A stretch of 64,000 bases of DNA from contig CM042030.1 in NCBI GenBank assembly GCA_023525975.1, forward strand, positions 31,242,350 through 31,306,349, given 5' to 3'. The notes below the pieces were generated by a model. The model worked only from the letters and a program-made list of their open reading frames with translations, had not been told where the DNA came from and searched no databases. Positions 20,596-32,714 of this stretch are shown here, piece by piece. The first letter of the stretch is position 1. The number at the start of each line of letters is the position of its first letter. Made by a program: the position numbers and the translations under genes. The DNA comes from Smallanthus sonchifolius. Lineage: Eukaryota > Streptophyta > Magnoliopsida > Asterales > Asteraceae.

Positions 20596-22015
20596 TCGTT
20601 CCTCAAAACCCTAGACACGGTCGTGCCTAGTGAGCAGCTTAGTTATGTTTTCTGTTTGATCAACACGGTCGCGCCCTGACTAGCACGGTCGCGTCTGTGG
20701 TCCTAGCACGATCGTGCCTTGTCCCAAGCACGGTCGTGTGTGTGAGAAAATCTTGGCAGAATACTAAATTTTATATTTTAAAAACAATAAACATTTCAAA
20801 TGAATTTTCAAATAAAAATAATTGATTTTATAAAGATTTATATTAACCTTATTTAAAAAGATCAAATTCCTATTCTAAAATAAATACAAGTTATTTATTT
20901 AAACCTACAAAATTAAATTTATACTTATTATTAAACCCTACACCAAGATATTATTTATACAACCCATTTACACATATTTATAAAAATAGATTAACAAAAG
21001 CTATTTACTAAATTTATATTTAATATAAAACGCTAGATACATTTTTATCCCTAAATGACTAAGTACATATTTTTATAAATAAATAAATAAATAAAGTATC
21101 AATTATTTATTTAATCTATATTTAAACAAAGATTGTTTATTTAGGTTATACTTAACAAAACTTAACGCCTACAACTCCAACTCTTTGAACACACATCCAA
21201 TTCAACCCTAGACTTAGACATAGACTATTTTGCACACTATTAATTCAATACATATTACACTCTAGGTTAACGTTGTGCATTACAAGGATCTCGTTACTAT
21301 CTAGTCTCTCGTGTTAGCAACGCTTTTTGTATCAAGTGAGTATATTACATAGCCCCTTTTACACTTTTTGGGGTGGAACATGAACACTATACAAACTATT
21401 GCTTACATTTACACAAACTACACAAATACAAATCCTCTTTACATTCATGTGTGCAATTTGAGCTTTATGCCTGAGTGCTAGGTGTGCTAACTTTTGTGTG
21501 CAATTTATGTGCAATCATTAACAATTCAAGCCGACGGTTAACAATGACAGATCTATTGAGTCTGACAAACCCACCCAGATTGGGGTGATTGTTACCGACA
21601 ACACAATTTTGCATACTAGTTACAAAGGTTTGATTGTACTTGGTTACACAGTAGCTGCTCTCCATAAATGCCTTATTTTATCATGTTATGTAAGGATTTG
21701 TTTATTCATAATCTATATGCTATCTATATACAAACCTGTGTATGCTCACCAACTTTTTAGTTGACTTTATTTTATTCATGTTTCAGGTGCTAATGAGTGA
21801 GTTTGATCAAGGCATGTTACACATAGGATTTGGACTTAGTTAAATTTAAATAAAGACTATTATGTATTTCGTTTATGTACTTGTTTGGATTTGGTTGTGT
21901 TGAATTATTTGAAGTTAAATTTGATGATTAAAATATTAAAATCTAGTCAACCTTGTGCTCATGAACAGCCTACATGTCCCGCCCTGACGTTTCCGCCGTC
22001 GGTTGGGGTGTGACA
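20596..22015 (+). repeat. gypsy LTR fragment (3' part)
   Basis: Ends CCGTCGGTTGGGGTGTGACA, the common gypsy LTR end. It contains a CACGGTCGTG-type palindrome cluster (20616-20745, including the perfect 12-mer GCACGATCGTGC at 20706-20717), an AT-rich stretch, donor-like CAA|GTGAGT (21336) and acceptor-like CATGTTTCAG|G (ending 21786). After its end comes TTATA (22016-22020), which fits a duplicated target within the next gypsy LTR. Its 5' part is missing, apparently displaced by copia A copy 2. Confidence 0.8.
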
Positions 22016-23709
22016 TTATACAAACTTGTTTATATTTATTCTAAACCTCCGATCCTAACTTTAATCTAACTTAAAGTAACCACACGCTAATTTAAAATAG
22101 AATCTGTTTGCACGTGGCGGCTATGCCGTTTTGCATTCTGTGATTCTGCAAAACGTTTCTGGGAATATCATGGCTAGACCAGTGACACGGGACGTTTTGG
22201 CTAACCTAATCTGACTATATAATGTATTATAATGATATTATAACTAACATAAATCAATCGATCATAGGATACCGTTTGCAATGGCGACTATGTCGCCGCA
22301 TTCCGTGAATCCTCCATACGTTCTTCAGTAAAAGTGTGCTCTGCCGATACCTTAGAACATATGGGTTAACATAATCACACCATATCTAATATATATTAAC
22401 CCTATATACATCGTCAAATTTTTATTTACACGTTCGGTAACCTTAAAACCCTAAACGATCCACTTAAGTGCAACCGTTGATTGTGGAAAGAAAATGTGGT
22501 GACTTTAACTAAGCATAACTTGATCATAATTAAAATAAACTGAGCAAAATCAAATTCCAAGGCGTATTTCATCGAATTTTCTTTCCAACCGTAATTGGCT
22601 CGTTTTCTAATTCAAACGTACGAATCCGTAGTAGCCAAAATGGGACAAAAACCTTTTTCAGTACCTTCTGTCTTGTTTGACCGTTTTGACTATGATCCGA
22701 GTTTCAAACGGAAACACTTTCTAAACGAAAATTTTTTGAAACTTATAAACTAGTCACCTATAAAATTTCGTGATTTTAGCACATCGTTTGATATTTTTAA
22801 CAAACCTGTTTCTGTTCAGCTCTTATGCTGTCCAAATCTGAAAATTTACAACATTAACAATTATATATTCAATCCTCTATGTCTCGCATCCGTTAACGTT
22901 CTAACTTCCGATAAACGTTATCCGAAACCCTAATTAACTATATCATGATATTTTAGGGCGTTGATCTAAATCCTAGAATTCTCGTGCTTTGCGAGTCAAT
23001 CACCTCTCAACACAAATGTGAGTTTTACATAGCCCCTTTTTATATTTTGCACATTTTGGGGTGGAACATGATTATTCAATGAAGTCTATTTGCATTTACA
23101 AACATACAATTCTACAAAATGATCATATGTGATATTTGTGCTTTATGCTTGGATGCTATTAGTTAAGACTACATATACATAACACACTCGTGCAATCATT
23201 AACTCTGTACAATCCAATAGTAGCATTGATAGATATATTATGTCTGACAAACCCACACAGGTAGAGTGTTTGTTACCGTCAATACATTAGGGTAACCTAC
23301 GTGTTATGCCTCAGTCACAAGGTTTGATTGTGCACTTAGTTTAACTATAGATTCTCCATAAATGCCTTATATACCATGTATCATATGAATTGTATAAACT
23401 TTGAAATCTATATGTGGTGTAAAAACCTATGTATGCTCACCAACTATTTAATTGACCTCGTTTTTCATCATGTTTCAGGTACGAATAATTGAGTTGCTCA
23501 ACTTTTCTTCACTTAAGTTTGAGGACCTAGAATTTTAATTTTAATGATTTTGTTTATGTATTTCTCAATTCTTGTAATGTTGGATTTGACTATTTGAATT
23601 ATGAAATGAAATTTGGTTATTTAAATATTTCAACTACAGTAAACCATAAGCTTATGAACAGTCTACATGTCCTACCCCAACGTATTCCTCCGTCGGTTGG
23701 GGTGTGATA
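22016..23709 (+). repeat. 5' LTR (3' two-thirds) of the chromovirus
   Basis: Aligns closely with 29825-31514 of the 3' LTR. It includes an inverted repeat CGTTTTGC/GCAAAACG (about 22128-22157), donor-like AAT|GTGAGTTTTAC (23018), the CCCCTTTTT...TTTTGGGGTGGAACATG block, and acceptor-like CATGTTTCAG|G (ending 23478). The end is GGGGTGTGATA, a one-base change from the usual TGTGACA. Confidence 0.88.
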
Positions 23710-23712
23710 GAT

Positions 23713-23725
23713 TGATATCAGAGCC
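23713..23725 (+). promoter_or_regulatory. primer-binding site, chromovirus
   Basis: TGATATCAGAGCC, a one-base variant (G to A) of the canonical TGGTATCAGAGCC complementary to initiator tRNA-Met, three bases after the LTR end. Confidence 0.85.
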
Positions 23726-24407
23726 TTGGTTATAAGGAATTAGGTTATTGGACACTTTGACCTAGACTATAACCTTAGGACACCTATCTATGTCATGCTC
23801 TATGATTATATGATTATTGCTACATGCTATGTGCTACATGTCTACTACATTATGTGCTAAATTGTTTGATGCCCTATTTGTTAGACATCATGACTCACTA
23901 GGATTTCATTCAAATAGTAAATTAGACAACAACACGCATACCCTTACCCTAAGCCTCAATCCTTCTTACCTCCTTTCTATATCATCATCATCATAGCATG
24001 TGGAACGTCATACTCATAGACATAAGTCTATTACATTTTCTTTTTACACCTCATTAAGGCCTTAAACTTTGTTAATTAGTAGAGGACATGTGCAATCTGG
24101 AAGGTTGACACCTGTATTCTGGGTTTTCTGTCTAGGAAAGCATTTCATATAAATCCCAATCAACCGAGGGATCTGTATGCTTTCCTGGAAATTCCCGGGA
24201 TGAGTGTTTACTTATAGGCTAAAGCATGTCTCCTCGAATGTTATATAAGTTTAATTAACCTTAATATGTCATAGCATTCAAGCGATTATGTTACTATTTG
24301 AATGCAATCCGAACTGTGATTACTTGTGTATATTTACTCTCCTATTTTAATCCAAGAAATTCTCATAAATTCTTACATCTCTGCTTGTGTTTTTTTAAAT
24401 CTATAGC
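23726..24407 (+). other. chromovirus leader
   Basis: About 680 bp between primer site and gag ATG without a supportable ORF. Untranslated leader; packaging signals would be expected here but none can be recognised by eye. Confidence 0.6.
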
Positions 24408-25625
24408 ATGCCTCACCGTCATGCCAACGAGACCAACAACAACAACAACACCGATCTTTCTACTCTTCTCACCCAGCTTGTGAACGAACTCACTCAGGCC
24501 AACAACAACAATAGTGGTAGTGCTACTGGTGGTGGTGGTGGTGGTGGTACCAACCCACCCCCATGCACTTTTAAGCACTTTAACTCGTGTAATCCCCTCA
24601 AGTTCTATGGCACCGAAGGAGCTATGGGTCACCTTCAATGGTTTGAAGGCACTGAAAACACCTTCCTCGATAGTGACTACCCTGACAATCTCCGGGTTCG
24701 CTATGCCACCAACGTCTTTCAAAAACGGGCGCTCACCTAGTAGAATGGTGAGAAACGGACTAGGGGTGTGGATGTGTCATTGGCTTTGCCATGGGATGAA
24801 GTGAAGAGGCTCATGACCGAGGAGTTTTGTCCTCGTAATGAAATGAAAAAGCTAGAGGCAGAATTTTGGGATCTTACCCAAAACAGTGGTGAAAACTTGG
24901 TCTACACAACTCGTTTCCATGAGTTGAGTTTTCTTGTGCCTGACATGGTCACACCACTGACTCGGTGCATTGAGAAATACATCAGTGGTTTACCCATGAA
25001 AATCCAGGACACTGTTCTAGGAAGAAATCCTGCTACCCTTGAAGACGCTATCCGCCTAGCTGCCACATTTACTGATAACCATGTGAAGGCAGGCACGTTG
25101 AAAAAGAAAGGTACCAAGAAAGTCTCTGACATAGCAACATCTTCTGAGCATTCCAAAGAAATCAAGCTTGAACCTTATCACAACAACAAGAAGCGAAAGG
25201 CTAAAAACTTTGATGTTGTCACTCCGGCTACCCCAGTCAACCAGGTTGCTCCTATGGCTCAAAATCTGGTCAAAAAGCAATATGTGGGCAACAACCCTTT
25301 GTGCAGCACGTGCAATTACCATCACTTCCCGAACATACCGTGCCGACTATGTGCCAGTTGTGGAAGATATGGGCATGTAGCCAACACTTGTAAATCTAAG
25401 CCATCTGGTAATCAAGTCAACCAGGGAAACAGAGCCAATCAACAAGTAGCCAATCAAGTGATTCTGGCTATTGCTAATGGGCGTGCTTGCTTTGAATGTG
25501 GTAAACCAAACCACTTTCGAAACCAATGCCCAAGACTCATCAATCCTAATCAAGGTGGAGCTCGTGGGCGTGCTTTCAACATAAAGGCCAATGAAGCACA
25601 AGCCAACAATGACGTGCTCAATGGT
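24408..25625 (+). pseudogene. gag: chromovirus gag
   Basis: Starts MPHRHANETNNNNN; an Asn-rich and Gly-rich N-terminus, then the gypsy capsid domain (KFYGTEGAMGHLQWFEGTE, DVSLALPWDEVKRLM, YISGLPMKIQDTV, TLEDAIRLAATF), and two zinc knuckles, an altered CASCGRYGHVANTC and a regular CFECGKPNHFRNQC. Two adjacent TAG stops at 24738-24743 replace what is a Trp pair in relatives; apart from these the frame is open into protease. Confidence 0.93.
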
Positions 25626-28600
25626 ATGTTCCTCGTTAATAATCAATATGCTTCCATACTATTTGATACCGGTGATGATAAGAGTTTTGTGGCATTTGAA
25701 TTTGAGCCCTTACTTGCTAAAACACGAACTAAGTTAGAGAAAACTTTTAGTGTCGAGGTAGCGAATGGAAACCCCATCATCATTGATTCTGTTATCCGCG
25801 ACTGTTCCGTTGAACTTAATGAACACTCCTTTCCCGTCAACCTCATACCTATGCAATTAGGAAGATTTGACATCATCATAGGCATGGATTAGTTATCCGG
25901 TCATCATGTCGAGGTTGTTTGTTTTGAGAAGTGCATCGAAATCCCTCTTCCATCGGGCGACACATTAAAAGTCTTTGGTGAAAAACCATGTGGTGGACTT
26001 AAACTTATGTCATGCAATACGGCCCGAAAATACTTACGAAAAAAGTATGTGGCTTTCTTAGCCCATGTTGTCCAAAAGAAAGACAAAGAAAGGAATATTC
26101 AAGACATCCCCATCATTCGGGATTTTCCCAAAGTTTTCCACGAAGATTTATCCGGTCTTCCACTCGTTCGTCAAGTAGAGTTTCGTATCGATCTTATAAC
26201 CGGAGCTAATCCCGTAGCCAAAGCTCCATACAGTCTTGCACCTTCTGAAATGCAAGAGCTTGCAAGTCAGCTTCAAGAACTTTCTGATAAAGGTTTTATC
26301 CATCCCAGTCATTCACCATGGGGTGCACCTGTCCTATTCGTAAAGAAGAAAGATGGCTCATTCCGTATGTGTATTGACTATCGTGAGCTCAACAAGCTTA
26401 CCAACAAGAACCGTTATCCGTTGCCAAGGATTGATGATCTCTTTGACCAACTCCAAGGTGCAACCTACTTCTCAAAGATTGATCTTCGATCCGGTTATCA
26501 CTAACTTCTTGTGCAAGAGGAAGATATTCCAAAGACTGCCTTCCGTACAAGATACGGTCACTATGAATTTATGGTTATGCATTTGGGCTAACCAATGCAC
26601 CCACGGTTTTCATGGACCTCATGAACCGTGTATGCAAGCCTTACTTAGATAAATTCGTGATCGTTTTCATTGACGACATCCTGATCTACTCCAAGACTAA
26701 ATCCGATCATGAGCAACACCTTAGGTTGGTTTTAGACCTTTTGAGGAAAGAACAACTATATGCCAAATTCTCCAAGTGTGAATTTTGGCTAAAAGAAGTT
26801 CAATTCTTGGGTCATACTATCAACGAAAAGGGGATTCATGTTGACCCTGCTAAGATTGAAACTGTTAAGAATTGGAGTGCCACTAAAACCCCTACCGAAG
26901 TCCGTTCATTTCTTGGACTAGCGGGTTATTACCGTCAATTCATCTCAAACTTTTCCAAGATTGGTGTCCCTCTCACCGCCTTGACCAACAAGGGTAAACC
27001 TTATGAGTGGGGACCAAAGCAAGAGGAAGCCTTTCAAATCCTCAAGCATAAGTTGTACAATGATCCTATTCTCACCCTTCTTGATGGCAATGATGATCTA
27101 GTTATTTACTGTGATGCATCAAACCAAGGTCTCGGTTGTGTTCTCATGCAACGAGGCAAGGTGATCGCATATGTATCAAGACAACTTAAGATTCACGAGA
27201 AGAAATATACGACGCACGATCTTGAGTTGGGTGCGGTCGTCTTCACATTGAATATTTGGAGACATTATCTCTATGGGACAAAATGTGTGGTGTTCACCGA
27301 CCACAAGAGTCTCTAACACATCTTCAATCAAAAAGCTCAACATGAGGCAACGACGTTGGGTTGAACTTCTTAACAACTACGACTGCGAAATTCGTTACCA
27401 TCCCGGCAAAGCGAATGTTGTGGCCGATGCTTTGAGTCGTAAGGATCACGTCATGCTTCATTGTATCAAAATTCAAACCGACATTCAAATTCGTATTCTG
27501 GAAGCTCAACACGTCTCGGTCACCGAGGGTAACATGCACGATGAAATGTCATGTGGAGTTGAACTTCAATTAGAAACCAAACCAAATGGGTTACTCTATT
27601 ACTTGGATCGTATTTGGGTTCCCGATCGTGATGATCTTCGTACATTTCTGATGAATGAGCCACACAAGACTCGTTATTCTGTTCATCCCAGTTCGGATAA
27701 AATGTACAAAGATCTTCATCAACAATATTGGGGCCCGGTATGAAGAAAGACATTGCACTTTATGTTGCAAAGTGTCTAACTTGTTCTAAAGTTAAAGATG
27801 AACATCAAAGTCATTCCGGTTTGCTTGAACACGCGGAAATTCCAGTGTCGAAATGGGAGAATCTAGCCATGGATTTCGTTACCAAATTCCTCGTACTTCA
27901 AGTGGTTATGATAGCATATGGGTGATCATTGACCGTCTCACCAAATCAGCTCACTTTTTGCCCATTCGTCAAGACTATCGGGTTGAGAAATTGGCCCGAA
28001 TCTACATTGACGAAATTGTGAGTCATCACAGTATCCCACTAAACACAATCTTCGATAGAGATGCTCGTTTCACCTCTCGTTTTATGCAATCCCTCTAAAC
28101 TGCTCTTGGTACACGATTGGATTTGAGCACGGCTTACCATCCTCAAACTGATGGTCAAACCAAACGAACAATCCAAACTCTCGAGGATATGCATAGAGCT
28201 TGTGTAATTGACTTTGGTGGCAATTGGGATTCACATTTACCCCTCATTGAGTTCTCTTACAACAATAGCTAACACACAACTATCAACATGGCTCCATTTG
28301 AAGCTCTTTATGGTCGTAAGTGTCGTTCTCCTATATGTTGGAACAAGATTGGTGAAGCACAAATCACCGGTCCCGAGTTAATCCAAGAAACATCTGACAA
28401 GATCATTCAAATCTGAGACAACATTCGAGTAGCAAGGAGTTGGCAAAAGAGCTATGCTGACAAACGACGAAAACCCTTGGAATTCCATGTCGGTGACCTT
28501 GTACTTCTAAAGGCGTCCCCTTGGAAGGGCGTGATCCATTTTGGGAAGAAAGGCAAACTAGCACCTTGCTATGTGGGTCCATTCAAGATCCTTGGAAGGA

Positions 28601-28915
28601 TAGGGAAAGTGGCTTACAAACTTGAATTACCTTCAGAACTCAGCAATGTGCATCCTACATTTCACGAATCCAACCTTAAGAAATGCCTTGCGAATGAGAA
28701 TCTTCATATACCTCTTGACGATGTTCGCATTGATGAGACGATGCACTTCGTTGAGAAACCTGTGGAGATCATGGATAGTGAAGCGAAGCCATATTCCTAT
28801 TGTCAAAGTTCGTTGGGGTTCTAAACGTGGTCCTGTGTTCACTTGGGAACGTGAGGATCAAATGAAGCTCAAGTACCCACACCTTTTTGCTGATTCATTA
28901 GCCTCAACTAGTTGA
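25624..28915 (+). pseudogene. pol: chromovirus pol: protease, RT, RNase H, integrase, chromodomain
   Basis: Protease active site LFDTGDDKSF (about 25660). RT from LPLVRQVEFRIDLI through LFVKKKDGSFRMCIDYRELN to VFIDDILIYSK (catalytic FIDD, about 26670). RNase H: VIYCDASNQGLGCVLMQRG and TDHKSL. Integrase: zinc region with CLTCSKVK, then D (LAMDFV), D (IFDRDARFTS) and E (PLIEFSYNNS). Chromodomain near 28770-28900. Lesions include stops at 25890, 26502, 27314, 28096 and near 28269 and 28414, and frameshifts near 26580, 27330, 27725, 27890 and 28790. It cannot make a working polyprotein. Confidence 0.95.
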
Positions 28916-28935
28916 ATTTCGGGACGAAACTCTCT

Positions 28936-28949
28936 TAACTAGGGGAGAC
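28936..28949 (+). promoter_or_regulatory. polypurine tract, chromovirus
   Basis: TAACTAGGGGAGAC lies directly before the 3' LTR start TGTAACATCTGCG. Related tracts stand before other gypsy LTRs here (57428-57440 and 60187-60200, minus strand). Confidence 0.85.
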
Positions 28950-31514
28950 TGTAACATCTGCGACTTTCGTGTTTAACTTATCTTGTACTAGACTTATTTA
29001 ATCAATGTAGACCATTTTGAATACACTTGGATTATCCATACAACATACTTGTTGATCATACATTACCTTATGCTTTTGATGCTTATTGATGGCTAAATCA
29101 TGAATTGGGCCCATTTAAGGCCTGATAGGCCCATCATAACCCATTAACAATCATTCAAATGTCAAACATGTTAAATTAAAGTTGTTATACCTTGTTACAC
29201 TTGAAACGTTAAACAAAATCTTGCAAATCTATGCATTGTGCCTTCGCATCTTGTTATGCCCTAGAAAGCCCGTTTTCTCGTCCGCCGATCGTTAATTACC
29301 ATGCGTGACTAACGTAATCTTAACTTAAATATTTTTAGCTAAACATACTTATTTTATTATGACAATCAACTTTCATGTTGAAAGCATTTGCCAATTTTGC
29401 TTAGAAATGCTTAAAATCGCAAATTTTGAATGCGCGCACTCAACCGGGCCAAGCTAGGACCCAACCCACTTACACATGGATGAAGCCCAAGCCAAATTTC
29501 ACAAAATCCTAGCCCTAATTCAGCTTAATTTCGCAAACCTTGAGGTCTCCTCAAACCCTAATCATTTTCTTGTTTTCTAAGAATTGATTCAACTATAAAT
29601 ACCCCCTTAATTCCCCTAGTTTTTCATTTACTCCTCTCATCAATCCTCCACTCCCCTCCATGATTTCTAGCCCTTCTCTACAGCCAAGGAGTTTCAAGAA
29701 AACTCTCCTCCAAGCCTTGAAGAAATCGCAATAAGCCAAGAAACAAGATCGGGTAACGAATCGAGTTTAATCGTTCTTTTTTTTTCCTTTTTATTTCTTT
29801 CTTATTCTTTTGATTCTAACTCTTATAATAACTTGTTTATATTTATTCTAAACCTCTGATCCTAACTTTAATCTATCTTAAATTAACCACACGCTAATTT
29901 AAAATAGAATATGTTTGCGCGTGGCGGCTATGGCGTTTTGCATTATGTGATTATGCAAAACGTTTCTGTGAATATCATGGCTAGACCGGTGACACAGGAC
30001 GTTTTGGACAACTAATATGACTATATAATGTATTATAATGATATTATAACTAACATAAATCAATCGATCATAGGATCCCGTTTGCAATGGCTGCTATGCC
30101 GCCACATTCCGTGAATCCTCCATACGTTCTTCGGTAATAGTGTGCTCTGCCGATACCTTAGAACGTATGGGTTAACATAATCACACTGTATCTACTATAT
30201 ACTAACCCAATATACATCTTCTAATTTTTATTTACACGTTCGGTAACCTTAAAACCCTAAACGGTCCACTAAAATGCAACCGTTGATTGTGGATAGAAAA
30301 TGTGCTGACTTTAACCAAGTATAACTTGATCATAATTAAACGAAACTGAGCAAACTAAAATACCATAACGTAGTCGTCGAATTTTATTTCCAACGGTAAT
30401 TTGCTCGTTTTCTAATTCAAATGTACGAATCCGTAGTAGCTAAAACGGGACAGAAACCTTTTTCAGTACCGCATGTCTTGTTTAACCATTTTGACTATGA
30501 TCCGAGTTTCAAACAGAAAAACTTTCTAAACGGAGCTTTTTAGAAACATTATAAACTAATCACCTTTAAAAGTTCATGATTTTACCACGTCGTTTGATAT
30601 TTTTAACCAACTCGTTTCCGTTCAGCTCTTATGCTGTCCAAATCTGAAAATTCACAACATTAACAATTATATATTCAATCCTCTATGTCTCGCATCCGTT
30701 AACATTCTAACTTCTGATAAACGTTATCTGAAACCCTAATTAACTATATCATGATCTTTTAGGGCGTTGATCTAAATCCTAGAATTCCCGAGCTTTGCGA
30801 GTCAATCACCTCTCAAGACAAATGTGAGTTTTACATAGCTCCTTTTTACATTTTGCACATTTTGGGGTGGAACATGATTATTCAATGAAAACTATTTGCA
30901 TTTACAAACATACAATTCTACAAAATGATCATATGTGTTATTTGTGCTTTATGCTTGAATGCTATTAGTTAAGACTATATATACATGACACACTCGTACA
31001 ATCATTAACTCTGTACAAGCCAACAGTAGCATTAATAGATCTATTGTGTCTGACAAACCCACTCAGGTAGGGTGTTTGTTACCGACAATACATTATGGTA
31101 ACCTACGTGTTATGCCCCAGTCACAAAGTTTGATTGTGCACTTAGTTTAACTATATATTCTCCATAAATGCCTTATATCATGTATCATATGAATTGTATA
31201 AACTTTGAAATCTATATGTGGTGTCAAAACTTATGTATGCTCACCAACTATTTTAGTTGACCTCGTTTTTCATCATGTTTCAGGTACGAATAATTGAGTT
31301 GATCAAGTTTCCTTCACTTAAGTTTGAGGACATAGAATTTTAATTTTAATGAATTTGTTTATGTATTTCTCAATTCTTGTAATGTTGGATTTGACTATTT
31401 GAATTATGAAATGAAATTTGGTTATTTAAATATTTCAACTATAGTAAATGATGAGCTTATGAATAGTATACATGAACCGCCCCGACGTATTCCGCCGTCA
31501 GTTGGGGTGTGAGA
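28950..31514 (+). repeat. 3' LTR of the chromovirus, 2565 bp
   Basis: Begins TGTAACATCTGCGACTTTCG and ends GTTGGGGTGTGAGA (the usual TGTGACA with a C-to-G change). TATA box ACTATAAATACCCCC near 29593; donor-like AAT|GTGAGTTTTAC (30824); acceptor-like CATGTTTCAG|G (ending 31283), giving a predicted 460-bp intron of the same length as in the 5' LTR (461 bp). The flanking GTGAA (31515-31519) cannot be compared because the 5' LTR start is lost. Confidence 0.92.
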
Positions 31515-32219
31515 GTGAACAAGACACAATGAAAGAATCAGGGTTGCCAAAAAGAATCATGGTTGCCAAGTCTCCCCTAGTTAAGGGAATTTGCATCGAA
31601 AACTTAACTAGTGGAGTTTGCATTATCCTAGATAAATGGATCTCGGCGGTTTCCAAGTGCTCCTAAGACAAAACTCGACTTTGAGCGGCTTGATTATTAG
31701 TAGGGTTCAGCTTGGGGCAATGGCTTCTGAGGTGGTTGAGGTCATTACCTGACACCGTTGATGGAAGATAGTGGTGGCAATCTCGTTGCTTTCGCTAGTG
31801 TTACGAAGAAGAGGCATTCCAACACGTTTAGATATAATTATAAGTGATAGAATCGTAAACAAGCAACGATGAAATTTCATTTATAATCAAATTGGTTTGA
31901 ATTACGAATGAAGGAAGATAGAGACACAATACCTGTGCTTGTAAATAATAGAAGTGACAATATTCGTAAATAGAACCACTTATTCATTAATATGAAATGT
32001 CTTACAAGATAGATGCAACATCTATAAGAACATATGTATTGAGTTACAATGGGAAAACACTTAGAGTTGGAAATTAGACTAAGAAAAATTCAAAGAACAC
32101 GACTCTTATCGACACCGATGACAAACCTAGTAAATGTAAGTGGTTCGAACATGAGTGAAAACAAACAAAAATGGTAATGTAATTGGTTACAATGCATAAT
32201 TTATTCTGGTTTCAACCTC
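31515..32219. other. unassigned intergenic/relic sequence
   Basis: About 700 bp with no convincing gene. At 31560-31610 the minus strand reads CTTAACTAGGGGAGAC, a gypsy polypurine-tract-like block, next to a short duplication of AAGAATCATGGTTGCC (about 31530-31565). This suggests a worn minus-strand gypsy 3' end. The remainder is not recognised. Confidence 0.5.
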
Positions 32220-32714
32220 TAACTGATTTCATCTTGCAATTGTTTCAAACGTTTTCATCCACCGCTTCGTTATTGGAATGGGCCTCAGTGGTGTTTAGGT
32301 TGAAGGCACACCCACGAGCGACACCTTGGTTTGTATTTGCCAATCTTGGTCATTGGTTTCGAAAGTTGTTTGGATCCCCACACTCGAAACAAGCACGCCC
32401 ATTTGTAATAGCCGGTGGAACTTGGGTAGCAACTTGTTGGTTGATTTGATTAACGAGAGGTTTAGATCGGCAAGTGTTGGCTAAATGACCATACTTTCCA
32501 TAACTTGTCCATAAACAACACGGTACATTTGGGAAATGATGGTACTTGCAAGTGTTGCATTGAGGGTTGTTGCCCACATATGGCCTTTTGTTTGGGTTTT
32601 GGACCACCGGAGCAGCTTGATTGATTGGTGCAATAGGGGTAACGACATCAAAGTTTCTAGACTTACGCTTAAGAAGGTTTAGATTTTTCCTCTTTAGTCG
32701 TTTCAGTTGAAGCT
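32220..32714 (-). pseudogene. gypsy gag relic
   Basis: Minus-strand homologue of the chromovirus gag at 25150-25625: FDVVTPIAPINQAAPVVQN, CNTCKYHHFPNVPCC, GKYGHLANTC and CFECGDPNNFRNQ, in the same order. It is cut at 32714 by the end of copia A copy 3 and fades near 32220 after a stop. Confidence 0.9.

Larger units (their letters stand above)
22016..31514 (+). mobile_element. Ty3/gypsy chromovirus (Tekay-like), nearly complete, inactive
   Basis: A 5' LTR portion, primer site, gag, protease, RT, RNase H, integrase, chromodomain, polypurine tract and full 3' LTR are in order. The order protease-RT-RNase H-integrase is the gypsy type; the C-terminal VKVRWGSKRGPVFTWERED segment is a chromodomain of the kind found in Tekay/Del chromoviruses. 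The first 870 bp or so of the 5' LTR are missing. gag and pol carry many stops and frameshifts. Confidence 0.93.

Noticed and set aside
24363..24722. 119-aa minus-strand ORF rich in Thr and Val
   Set aside because: It is the antisense of the Asn/Gly-rich start of gag; low-complexity codons create it.
31472..31666. 64-aa ORF across the 3' LTR end
   Set aside because: It spans the LTR boundary and the unassigned region; no homology or conserved frame seen.
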